A stretch of DNA of 64,000 nucleotides from Aromatoleum anaerobium (GTDB lineage Bacteria; Pseudomonadota; Gammaproteobacteria; Burkholderiales; Rhodocyclaceae): NCBI RefSeq assembly GCF_012910705.2, contig NZ_WTVG02000038.1:248001-312000 (forward strand), in the 5' to 3' direction. The notes beneath the pieces are model-generated. The model had not been told where the DNA came from. It saw nothing but the letters and a program-made list of their open reading frames with translations, and made no database searches. The first letter of the stretch is position 1. Each line of letters starts with the position of its first letter. This document shows, one piece after another, positions 54,380 through 62,457 of the stretch. The position numbers and the translations under genes were made by a program.

Positions 54380-54458
54380 AGCCGGATCCTCCATTTCCAC
54401 GCATTCTGTATCTCTGATGCGATACAGTCAAGTGACCAGACGGACGAACGGTAGGTCG

Positions 54459-54490
54459 TGGCCGTTATGCACAGCTGTTCATAACGGCCA
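54459..54490. repeat. Near-perfect 32-bp palindrome at the island edge
   Basis: TGGCCGTTATG and CATAACGGCCA (11-bp arms) flank ACAGCTGT, itself a palindrome; only one central position pair mismatches. It lies 80 nt upstream of the relB start and 79 nt before the IS5 remnant. It could be the RelBE operator, a recombination or IS-derived site, or a terminator stem. Confidence 0.65.
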
Positions 54491-54568
54491 GGAGGAGTCC
54501 TTCGCTAGTTCGACTGACCAGCCATTCGAACAGCCCTTCTAACCTGAAACCTGCCCGACAGCATTTGC

Positions 54569-54960
54569 GTGCAAGTCACCGCCAAGAAGGAGCAGACGCG
54601 GCGCAACCGCTTCCTCGCCGAGATCGCGGCGGTGACGCCGTGGGTAAGGTTGGTGGCCGAGATCGAGCCGTTCTACCCGAAGGTGACGGCGCGCGGCCAA
54701 CCGCCGATTGGGGTGGCGCGGATGCTGCGAATGTATGTCGCCCAGCAGTGGTTTGGATTGTCGGACGGAGGGATCCAGGACGCGATCTACGACAGCTAGG
54801 CGACCCGCGCCTTCGTCGGCATCGATCTGCCCGCGAGACCGCGCCCGACGCGCCCCCCTGTTGAAGTCTCGCCGCCTGCTGGAGACGCACGAGCTCACGC
54901 GCAAGATCTTCGAGGCGATCAAAGCGCACTGGGCGATGCGGGCCAACAGGGCGTCGAGAA
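54569..54960 (+). pseudogene. Decayed IS5-family transposase fragment
   Basis: From the GTG at 54569 the frame reads an IS5-type N-terminus (FLAEIAAVTPWVRLVAEIEP, MLRMYVAQQWFGLSD, IQDAIYDS). It then meets an in-frame TAG at 54797, continues ATRAFVGIDL, and shifts frame in a C-rich stretch to LLKSRRLLETHELTRKIFEA. The catalytic middle and end of the transposase are missing, so this is a dead relic. It marks past mobile-element activity at the left edge of the island. Confidence 0.85.
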
Positions 54961-55056
54961 GCGCGAAGAACGCTATAATTCCTGCAGGATACTGACCGCG
55001 TTAAGCATTACGCATTTGTCATTTGCGCGAAAACAAACTAAGAAGGGAAAGTTCAT

Positions 55057-55326
55057 ATGTTCAAGCTGGTCACGGCTAGAGTTCTCTTCGCTATTGGCCT
55101 TGTTGCCATAGTCTTCTTGAGTGGTGGCGGTTTCATTCCAGCCTTCATGACGCTGTATGTGATAATCGGGTACATCCTATTCTGCGAGTTTACAATTGCC
55201 CGTTTCATCAAGGCGCGCATAACACCACCGCTAAGCATTTCTCAAAAGAGCCTGGCATTACTGCCTTGGTTTTTCCCTTTTGCAGCTATGGCTCTTGCCG
55301 TCCTAATTCCGTTGCTTCGTGGGTAA
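55057..55326 (+). CDS. Small membrane protein at the head of the defence-like operon
   Basis: An 89-residue hydrophobic protein with three likely transmembrane stretches (about residues 5-24, 26-48 and 66-86) and few charges. I recognise no family. The start at 55057 has a good RBS (AAGAAGGGAAAGTTCAT). Its base composition is clearly less GC-rich than the neighbours outside the island. It ends 53 nt before the HEPN-like gene on the same strand. Confidence 0.65.
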   Translation: MFKLVTARVLFAIGLVAIVFLSGGGFIPAFMTLYVIIGYILFCEFTIARFIKARITPPLSISQKSLALLPWFFPFAAMALAVLIPLLRG

Positions 55327-55379
55327 GCAATCTAAAAAAACAATTTGCTCGGCCGAGTTTCGTCCATCTGAAGCCCATA

Positions 55380-56017
55380 ATGCCTATCTCTAGTCCGGTG
55401 ACCCACGTGGCAGTTGGTGGTGACTTCGCGCGAGTTTTCGACCATGAAGACTACCTAGTCATGTTCAACTCGCTCGACGAGGCCAGCGTCGTATTGCGAG
55501 CTCACCTCATCCTTGAGGAGTTTCTCAACATCTGGTGTGGCCGACTAACGGGGACCGATGACTTGTTCGCTGGAACCTTTGTGCCGTTCAAGACCAAGCT
55601 TGTCGTCGCACGCAACCTGGGCATGGCTTCGGAGTATGTCGAGATTCTGGAGAAGGTTAACGAAGTTCGAAATCGGTACTCGCACAGGCGCAAGTACGTG
55701 CTTGAGCAATCGACACTTGACGGGCTGAAGAACAAGGTCAACGCGCTTCCGTCAGATCCCCCTTGCTTCCGTGCGAGCAGTACCACATCTTCGCGCAGGG
55801 AAAGGATCAATTCGGCCGGCCGCAAGAGGTTCGGCACGAGTGGTCAACCACAGACATCAAGAAGAGAGTCCTCCTGGTCTTCGTCCAGTTGGTCATGAAG
55901 TTCGTTCAGTGGATGCAAGCAGAGTTCACGCGCCGGGGCGTGAACTACAACCTAGTGGTATGGCCAGCTGCTGGTGGCACCGATTTCGCTAAGGAGATTG
56001 AATGGCTTCAGACTTAA
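55380..56017 (+). CDS. HEPN-like helical protein, frameshifted at a C5 run
   Basis: From the ATG at 55380 about 127 residues of helical sequence lead to EVRNRYSHRRKY, which has the RxxxxH pattern of HEPN-superfamily RNases and related helical domains. At a run of five C (55758-55762) the reading frame changes. The second frame continues LLPCEQYHIFAQGKDQFGRP to a TAA at 56017. One more C would give one protein of about 212 residues. The end overlaps the McrB-type start by 16 nt, so the two were evolved as coupled genes. HEPN assignment is inferred from the motif only; an MtlR-like helical protein is an alternative. Confidence 0.6.
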
Positions 56018-58146
56018 CTATAGAGCATGCTTTCGATGTTACCCGCGGAGACAGGTCTGACCAGGAGCCGCCATCGCTCACCTGGTCAGAGGCGGATCTG
56101 CGGAAATATCTTGCCCGAGAATGGGATCAATATGACCCCGCGCATATTAGAGTCATTGGCCGGTTGAGACTGGCCGAAGCGGAATCTTTTGGGTTCCTGG
56201 AGGAGTTGCATCATGCCGAGACAGGTACCAGGCTTGGATCTCCGTTAGGCAATTCCAGAGTGCACCAAAGGGTGTTTGTGCCGGCATCGGAGATCAAGGA
56301 TCTTCAGAACCGCTGGGGAACCACGACCTACACGGTTGCCGAATTGGATCTGTCGCCACTTGAAGAAAGACGGAAGAGAGGCGATCCATTCGCTTGCAAG
56401 GTCCGTCGCGGTACTCTGGTGGCGCTGAGCCATACCCCTGAAAGCTGGGGGATCCGTAGCATTGACTCGGAGTCGGTGCCACTGCTCGTGGAGATAGCTC
56501 GCCAGGCCATTGACGAACGCTTGGCCGATGAGACGGCCGAGGCCAACGAGAAGTTGTGTGCGGCACGTTCGATGCTCGAAGAGGTCGCCTCGGAGAAGCA
56601 GTTGCTTGGCGACGAAGTCGGCCGACTAAAGCGCGAAGTCAGCGAGCGGATGGAGTGCATCGAAGCGCTCAATTCGCAATTCATGCATAGGAGAGATGCG
56701 TTGGAAATAAGGGTCCGGGAACTGGAAGCCCTACTCAGGGAGAGAGGCGAACGCATGATCGCTCTCGATCTCGTTGACAAGGCTGATCTAGAAAAGGTGT
56801 TTCCGCACATAGGGAAGCCCGACGAACGTAAAGGGCATTGTTACGGAGAGGTGATTGCAGGAAACTTCCAGCGGCTGGCTTCGTATATCCAGACGCATCT
56901 TTGGCACAAGGGCATCCGCTATACCCGTGCGCAACTGCTCGACTTCATCACCCTGTTGCGTACCAACGACCTGATCGTGCTCGCGGGGGATTCGGGCTCC
57001 GGAAAGAGTAGCCTGGTGAAGGCTGTTGCCGCCGCTGTTGGGGGGCGCTGCACAATTGTGCCGGTGAAGCCCAACTGGACCGGCTCGGACGACCTGCTGG
57101 GCTACTACAATCCGATTGAGCGACGCTACCACCCGTCACAGTTCTTGCTGGCACTGCTAGAAGCTGCCCGCGAGCCAGAGATTCCCCATTTCATCTGCCT
57201 CGACGAAATGAACCTCGCGCGCGTGGAGTACTACTTCGCCGACTTCCTGAGTTTGCTTGAAACGCGCGGCGAGGCACCGTGGATCCACCTGTACTCAGCG
57301 GCGGAAGAGCGGCAGGCCGTTATCGACAACAAAATCTTCCTGGCACTGGAGGAAGAGGCCAGGAGGCGCGCTGGTTTGCCGGGCGACGCCTCGTTCAACG
57401 ATATCTTGATGCATGACGAGGCCAACCTTGAGCTTCGCAGGTTAGCGGGCTTTCAAGAGGCTGATACTTTACTCAATCACCACGCGAAGATCAGGCGCGC
57501 GATCTCGGGGCTAATCGACATTCCCGCCGGATTCAGGTTTCCATCGAACGTCTGGATTATCGGTGCGATCAACGTGGACGAGACCACGCACTATCTCTCG
57601 CCCAAGATCCTCGACCGTGCGCACATTATGCGGTTCCGCAATCCGGTGTTATTGGACTGGGATGAGGTTGAGGGCGAACTGGAGGAGTTCGAGCTGGATC
57701 TGGGCCTGCCGATGAAGCTGCTGGCCACTGACATCGGTACCCGCGAAGAGTATCCGAACTTCGATCAGGCCGATCCGCATGTAAGACTGTTGGTCGGTTT
57801 GGCGCGGAACTATCTCGACCCGCTGGGCGTCGAGTTCGGCCTGCGGGCAATCCGGCAATCGCTCAACTACATCCGGAGGGGAGAGGAAGCGGAGATTGGA
57901 GCCGTGACTGCTTTGAACAATGTCGTGCTACACAAAATTCTCCCAAAAATTATCCTCGATGTGGAGAAGGTTGCGACCAATGGCCAGAAACGACGGAATG
58001 TGCTGATCAGTCTCAGGGATTCACTGGCACAAGCCTTGGATGGTCTTGACCAGAGCAAGGTGACCGAGTCTGCTGTCGAGGCCTTGGACCAACTGATCGC
58101 GCGCTCAGAAGGCAACAACGGCATCGCCAACTTCTGGGCCCGATGA
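56002..58146 (+). CDS. mcrB: McrB-type AAA+ protein with long coiled coil
   Basis: A 714-residue protein. Residues 1-160 form an uncharacterised N-terminal region. A coiled coil of charged heptads follows at about 165-255. The AAA+ motor has Walker A GDSGSGKSS (329-337), Walker B FICLDEMNLARVEYYFADFLSLLE (397-420), and the sensor motif IIGAINVDETTH (519-530). INVDE stands where McrB GTPases have MNxxD, so nucleotide choice is uncertain. A conserved Arg539 follows in SPKILDRA. It overlaps the HEPN-like gene by 16 nt and the original nuclease start by 4 nt. It would act with the DUF2357 nuclease as an McrBC-like restriction complex. Confidence 0.85.
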   Translation: MASDLTIEHAFDVTRGDRSDQEPPSLTWSEADLRKYLAREWDQYDPAHIRVIGRLRLAEAESFGFLEELHHAETGTRLGSPLGNSRVHQRVFVPASEIKDLQNRWGTTTYTVAELDLSPLEERRKRGDPFACKVRRGTLVALSHTPESWGIRSIDSESVPLLVEIARQAIDERLADETAEANEKLCAARSMLEEVASEKQLLGDEVGRLKREVSERMECIEALNSQFMHRRDALEIRVRELEALLRERGERMIALDLVDKADLEKVFPHIGKPDERKGHCYGEVIAGNFQRLASYIQTHLWHKGIRYTRAQLLDFITLLRTNDLIVLAGDSGSGKSSLVKAVAAAVGGRCTIVPVKPNWTGSDDLLGYYNPIERRYHPSQFLLALLEAAREPEIPHFICLDEMNLARVEYYFADFLSLLETRGEAPWIHLYSAAEERQAVIDNKIFLALEEEARRRAGLPGDASFNDILMHDEANLELRRLAGFQEADTLLNHHAKIRRAISGLIDIPAGFRFPSNVWIIGAINVDETTHYLSPKILDRAHIMRFRNPVLLDWDEVEGELEEFELDLGLPMKLLATDIGTREEYPNFDQADPHVRLLVGLARNYLDPLGVEFGLRAIRQSLNYIRRGEEAEIGAVTALNNVVLHKILPKIILDVEKVATNGQKRRNVLISLRDSLAQALDGLDQSKVTESAVEALDQLIARSEGNNGIANFWAR

Positions 58147-58186
58147 TGTTTCCGGAAATCGAAGCTCGCTACCTGATGATCGACTG
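58143..58186 (+). pseudogene. Original 5' end of the DUF2357 nuclease gene, cut off by the IS
   Basis: ATGATG at 58143-58148 overlaps the mcrB stop (ATGA) and reads MMFPEIEARYLMID, ending at the IS target site. If the IS and one target copy are removed, this joins in frame to WQSEGVARKIEVAPL of the downstream nuclease frame. So the ancestral nuclease started here and was translationally coupled to mcrB. Confidence 0.85.
58177..58186. repeat. Left target-site duplication of the ISAs1 element
   Basis: TGATCGACTG, identical to 59469-59478. In the original gene it encodes part of MIDW. Confidence 0.93.
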
Positions 58187-59468
58187 CAGGGCAATTGCAC
58201 CGTTTTGTCATAACCCGAGGCGCTCATATGGCCAGCCCGAGTAACTCTTCGCGAAAGTCATCCTCCATGCAGGCGAGCAGTCGCTTGGACTTGATGCTGG
58301 CCTTGCGGGTGGTGTTGTGGCGCAGCAGGTTCAGTACGATGTGGCGCAGCACCACGAAGTTGTTGGCCGCATAGCCTCGGCGCACACGGGACTGATCATC
58401 GTTGAACTGCACATCGAGCGACCAGTGAAGCTGATTTTCGACCGCCCAATGGCTGCGCACGGCCTGCGCAATTCTGGCGGCATCTGCGGGCAGGGAACTG
58501 ATGTAGTAATGGCGCTCGACGCTGGTCTTGCCGTCGACGGTGCGTTCGCGCTCGACGAGCGCAAACGATTGCAGCCCGGCCCACTGCTCGGACTTGTACA
58601 ACTGGCTGACCGCATCATAGGCCCAGCAGCGGCGCACCTCCACACGGCCGTGGCCCTTGGTTTGTTCTTCGAAATGCGAAGCCGGCGCGATCTTTTCCGC
58701 CACGCCGGCCAGGGTGAGCAGAATCGAGTCGGTCAGCGTGGGGTGGTTGTCTTTGACGCACAACACGTAGTCTGCGCCACGACTACGGATGGTGCGGGCA
58801 ATCGCTGCCTGGGTGCCCATCGCATCGATCGTGACGATGGTGCCTTCGAGCGCCAGCATGGCGAGCAACTCGGGAATCGCTGTTATCTCGTTGCTCTTCT
58901 GATCGGTGGCGCGCTGCCCCAGCACCAGACCCATCCCGGCGGCAAAGGCGCTGACCATGTGCAACGGCCCCGACGTATCCTTGCCGCCACTGCGCCGACT
59001 GGTCTTGCCATCGATGGCCACCACGCTGTCCGGCGCCAGCGCCGGCACCAGCACGCCCACCCAGCGCAGAAAGGCCGCCTCGAAGGCCGCGGGATCGATC
59101 ATCGCGAGCACCCGGCAGAACGTGTCATGCGAGGGCACGCCCGCCTTGAGCTTCAGGAACTTGCGCAGCCAGGCCAGGTTGGACTTGCCCCACAGCGCCA
59201 CATCCACGAAATCGTTCGCCCCGCACAGCACCGCGCACACCGCCACCGTCAGCAACTCGGACAGATCGTGCCTGGCCTGCCGCTTGCTGCGCGGGTCGGG
59301 TACCGACACGAACACTTCGCTCACGGGCATCAACTGGCCTGTCTTCATGGGAGTCCCAAAAAGACAGTAAGCTACACAAAATATGACGTTGTGAACAGGG
59401 GCTCGCTAAGCGCATGATCGTAAACGGTTTACCTGTATCGGTTATGCATTTTAGGTGCGATTGCCCTG
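58187..59468 (-). mobile_element. ISAs1-family insertion sequence, complete, 1,282 bp
   Basis: Ends are CAGGGCAATTGCACC on the left and its near inverse GGTGCGATTGCCCTG on the right (14 of 15 identical). The direct repeat TGATCGACTG flanks both sides (58177-58186 and 59469-59478), a 10-bp target duplication typical of the family. One intact transposase is encoded on the minus strand. The element splits the nuclease gene of the McrBC-like operon. Intact ends, duplication and ORF point to a recent insertion. Confidence 0.95.
58224..59348 (-). CDS. ISAs1-family transposase
   Basis: A 374-residue DDE transposase. The N-terminal part (PDPRSKRQARHDLSELLTVA, CGANDFVDVALWG) is the associated domain typical of ISAs1/H-repeat proteins. 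Catalytic residues are Asp113 (VVAIDGKTSRRS), Asp175 (VTIDAMGTQ) and Glu304 (HWAVENQLHWSLDV). The frame is intact, so it may be active. It reads against the interrupted nuclease operon. A start at the Met of MPVSEVF (residue 7) is also plausible. Confidence 0.95.
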   Translation of the reverse strand: MKTGQLMPVSEVFVSVPDPRSKRQARHDLSELLTVAVCAVLCGANDFVDVALWGKSNLAWLRKFLKLKAGVPSHDTFCRVLAMIDPAAFEAAFLRWVGVLVPALAPDSVVAIDGKTSRRSGGKDTSGPLHMVSAFAAGMGLVLGQRATDQKSNEITAIPELLAMLALEGTIVTIDAMGTQAAIARTIRSRGADYVLCVKDNHPTLTDSILLTLAGVAEKIAPASHFEEQTKGHGRVEVRRCWAYDAVSQLYKSEQWAGLQSFALVERERTVDGKTSVERHYYISSLPADAARIAQAVRSHWAVENQLHWSLDVQFNDDQSRVRRGYAANNFVVLRHIVLNLLRHNTTRKASIKSKRLLACMEDDFREELLGLAI

Positions 59469-61981
59469 TGATCGACTGGCAGTCGGAAGGCGTCGCCAGG
59501 AAAATCGAGGTTGCACCGCTTCCGCTGGAGATTGAGTCGTACGCAGAAGGTGGGTTTGTTGTTGAAAGCACGATCTTCAACGACTTTCATCCGTGGCTCG
59601 GTATTCGCCTCGGGACTGAGTTCGAAGAAATTGTGCCTGTGTTCATGACGGCATCGGGGCAGGAAACCCCTATGTTGCGGGTTGCAGATCCGCGTGGCGA
59701 TGGATTCTGGTGGTTGCGAAATGATGGTTGGGATCATGCCGACAAGCGTCACCTGAGCGAGCTTCAACGGAGCTCAGGCATCTACAGCATCAGGATAGGC
59801 GATGTAATGCTGCGGGTTGAAAATCGCCTGTCGACCTTCGGTCGCGCCGATATCCAGGCGTATGTCGACGACTTTCGGGGCGATCTTCTCTGGATGATCA
59901 TGAACGATGCCGCCGGCGCCACAGCAACTGGTAAAGGTGCCGGGGTTGGGGCTGGGACCGAGCTCGCTGACGCGCTGGAGGAGTTGCATGCTGCGTCGCA
60001 AAGGGTCCTGGCATCTCCCGCTGTCACCATTCGGGAGGGGCAGGCGCCTCGGCCGATCGCGAAGGTGCGCTACAACATGGCGAGTTTTCGCGAGTATGCG
60101 CGTAATCCAGCAGCCCGCCAGCTGACGGGCAGGGTCTTCGACGAGTCGGCGAACACAGCCGAGAATCGCTACCTACGACACATGTTGGCGGTTTCCGTGA
60201 AAGTGGCCGATGCGTATGTTTCGGCTGCGTCGCTGCAGGCGGGCTTTCTTGACAGGCTGGCTTCACAGGAGATTGAGCGCGCCCGACGCAATCGTGAAAT
60301 GGAGATGCGCCCTGTTGATCCCGACGTGTTCGATCAGCAGACGGAAGAGATTAAACGGAAGCTGGATGCGCTTGCGGACTTCGAAGAGCTGCCGGGCTGT
60401 GCGTTTGGTCGACTTGGCCAGATTCCGATTCGCATTGGGCACAGATATTATGAGAATTTTTCTTTTTATTATTCTCGACAGAATGGCAGCGGGAGCAACG
60501 CAGATGATGAGGTCGACTACAGAGTTGTTGTGCTGCCTGAAGGTTTTTTCGAGCTAATTCTGGGGAGTCTTCACTTCTGCCGAAACTTTACAATCATAGG
60601 TGGTGTGGACTCCCGCGTGCAGGAGACGGCAAAAAAGAAGCGGTTTCGAAAGCTCACATTCACCTCGGTACATGAAGTTGTACCGCAAACGGATGTGCTT
60701 GAGAAAAGAACGGAGAAGAGACGGGGCTTGGAAAAGAGCAACTGGCTTGTTCGTCTCTCTGGTAATGAACGGCGCGAGCTTAAGCGCGAAGCAGACGCAG
60801 GTGAGCGACGAGTTGAGCGATCTCTCAAAAGAAGGAAATCTATTTCTTCGTCAATTGATGAAATAGGATGGGGAGCGCGAAGGTTGGCGGAAACCGACGC
60901 TGGACTCGACCGCTTGGGAGTTTCAAGCAACTCGAGCTTTCCGACCGGAATGCGATTTGTCTCCAACCCCGATTACGCAGCCTGTTTGTCAGCATTCAAT
61001 AAGTTTTGCGAGCTCTTTGAGCGCGGCGGACTGGATCTGTCGAAACTGGAAGAGATCAGCAGCATCGGGATTCTTCATGCGAGTGATATATATGAAAAAT
61101 GGTGCCTGCTGAAGATCTTCATGCTGTTGACGCATGACTTCAAGTTCGAGCCCGAATGTGGCTGGGAAGAAAAGCTGGTCGCGGCCTCGCTCGCTCGCAC
61201 TAGCAACGCCAGGTTCGAGTTTTCGCGCGATGACCTGGAAATGAAGGTAGTCCTCACCTGCCAGGCAGACATGCCAACGGGGCGCCGGCCCGATTTTGTT
61301 CTGGAGGTAATCTCTTCGGGAAAGGAGCGGTCCAGGCGTTTCGATCAGAAAAGTGGGCGGCTCGGCGGCATCGTGATGGACGCCAAGTTCAGGAGCACTT
61401 GGAAGAACGGTGGCCTACGCAGCATGCTGGACGAGTTGGTTCTGGCGAAGGGCTATGACAAGGCTGTGGAAAGCGGAAGGGTCTTTATCCTGCAACCCTG
61501 TGAGTCCACAGTACATCCCGCGACTTCACCGCTCGAATGGGGGGCACATTGTGACTACGGTAGTACGCAATCCCATCGTCAGGGCTGGATACAGACGGGG
61601 GTGGCATCTTCCGGCGCGCACGCGACCCAGCACCTCAGACGCCTGCTGACGATAGTATTCCAGAATGCATTCACTGTACCGCAGGAAGGGCGCGATGATT
61701 ATGGCAACATCACCTGGACATCCCACAGCTTCTGCTTTGGTTGTGGCGAACGCCATGTTTCTTCCGCAGTCCAAGCAAAGTATACAAAAAGTGGGGCACC
61801 GAGTTGGCTTCTCGATTGCAAACACTGCGGCGTCAGGACTGAAAGAACCCACTGTTACAACTGTGCGGCACCGCTGTTTAAGAACGGTACGATGTGGACG
61901 TACCACAACACCGTCGCCGATCAAGTGACTAATGTGATTTGCCCTGGCTGTGGCTCCTATTTTGATGCAGAGTTCAATTGA
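59414..61981 (+). CDS. DUF2357/PD-(D/E)XK nuclease with C-terminal zinc ribbons (McrC-like), 5' end replaced by IS sequence
   Basis: An 855-residue frame. Residues 1-18 come from the IS end; the real protein resumes in the target site (VIDWQSEG). The DUF2357 region runs to about 300. A central basic stretch (about 405-475) is rich in Lys, Arg and Glu. The nuclease domain follows, with Glu561 in DIYEKWCLLKI, Asp627 in RRPDFVLEV, and Asp656-x-Lys658 in IVMDAKFRS, the expected PD-(D/E)XK core. Four CxxC pairs (774/777, 802/805, 814/817, 843/846) at the C-terminus probably bind two zinc ions. No ribosome-binding site is strong before the ATG at 59414, the ATG at 59444 or the GTG at 59468, so expression may be low. 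Confidence 0.88.
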   Translation: MIVNGLPVSVMHFRCDCPVIDWQSEGVARKIEVAPLPLEIESYAEGGFVVESTIFNDFHPWLGIRLGTEFEEIVPVFMTASGQETPMLRVADPRGDGFWWLRNDGWDHADKRHLSELQRSSGIYSIRIGDVMLRVENRLSTFGRADIQAYVDDFRGDLLWMIMNDAAGATATGKGAGVGAGTELADALEELHAASQRVLASPAVTIREGQAPRPIAKVRYNMASFREYARNPAARQLTGRVFDESANTAENRYLRHMLAVSVKVADAYVSAASLQAGFLDRLASQEIERARRNREMEMRPVDPDVFDQQTEEIKRKLDALADFEELPGCAFGRLGQIPIRIGHRYYENFSFYYSRQNGSGSNADDEVDYRVVVLPEGFFELILGSLHFCRNFTIIGGVDSRVQETAKKKRFRKLTFTSVHEVVPQTDVLEKRTEKRRGLEKSNWLVRLSGNERRELKREADAGERRVERSLKRRKSISSSIDEIGWGARRLAETDAGLDRLGVSSNSSFPTGMRFVSNPDYAACLSAFNKFCELFERGGLDLSKLEEISSIGILHASDIYEKWCLLKIFMLLTHDFKFEPECGWEEKLVAASLARTSNARFEFSRDDLEMKVVLTCQADMPTGRRPDFVLEVISSGKERSRRFDQKSGRLGGIVMDAKFRSTWKNGGLRSMLDELVLAKGYDKAVESGRVFILQPCESTVHPATSPLEWGAHCDYGSTQSHRQGWIQTGVASSGAHATQHLRRLLTIVFQNAFTVPQEGRDDYGNITWTSHSFCFGCGERHVSSAVQAKYTKSGAPSWLLDCKHCGVRTERTHCYNCAAPLFKNGTMWTYHNTVADQVTNVICPGCGSYFDAEFN
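59469..59478. repeat. Right target-site duplication of the ISAs1 element
   Basis: TGATCGACTG, identical to 58177-58186. It follows the right inverted repeat directly. Confidence 0.93.
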
Positions 61982-62457
61982 GCGAATGAGCGAGGTAGGT
62001 CATTTGCATGCCATTGCGTTCCCCGAGGAAGCCAATGGTTGCAATTGGCCGAAGCCGTGTAAAAACTCGCCGGTGCGCCGAGAATCAGACATCCCCAGCG
62101 GCAAGCCAATGAATTTGAACGCGACAAATCAGTTCAACTGAGCTTCACCAAAAGGGGTCGAGTCCTCAATGACCGGTCGGGCCGACGAGCCGCAGCACAG
62201 TGCTCGTCGGCAGACGGCGACTCTCCCCAGAAAGCTGCCGTAGAACCCGCGAGCGGTCGATCGTCCGGAGTGGGTCGTCTGACACATCCGGGCAGTCCCC
62301 CTCCAGCGATCATCACCTTTGCACAGCCTGATCGCATCGAATGCCAGTGACTGACCAGTAGCAATGCAAAATGGTGATCACGTGCCGCGCAATTTCGCGG
62401 CATGACGATACTGTTCCGCTAAACTCGCGCGTCGCCCACCACTACAAGTCCCGGGTA
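61982..62457. other. Gene-poor right edge of the island
   Basis: 476 bases between the nuclease stop and the Kef-type gene. I see no confident gene: two short frames (61950-62141 plus, 62134-62403 minus) lack recognisable protein pattern. The only structure noted is a 7-bp inverted repeat, TGCCGCG / CGCGGCA with a 6-nt loop, at about 62383-62402. Base composition shifts back toward high GC here, so the island border probably lies in this stretch. No tRNA or direct repeat was found. Confidence 0.5.

Noticed and set aside
54459-54490. Palindrome as an integron attC site
   Set aside because: The required RYYYAAC and GTTRRRY core motifs are not both present, and no integrase or cassette array is nearby.
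55000-55056. TTGTCA-N17-TAAGAA as the promoter of the defence-like operon
   Set aside because: Only three of six -10 positions match, and a TATAAT at 54972-54977 lacks a -35 box; neither is strong enough to annotate.
61950-62141. Short plus-strand frame after the nuclease
   Set aside because: No RBS, no recognisable pattern, overlaps the nuclease end.
62134-62403. Short minus-strand frame before the Kef-type gene
   Set aside because: No family pattern or convincing start; composition alone does not support a gene.
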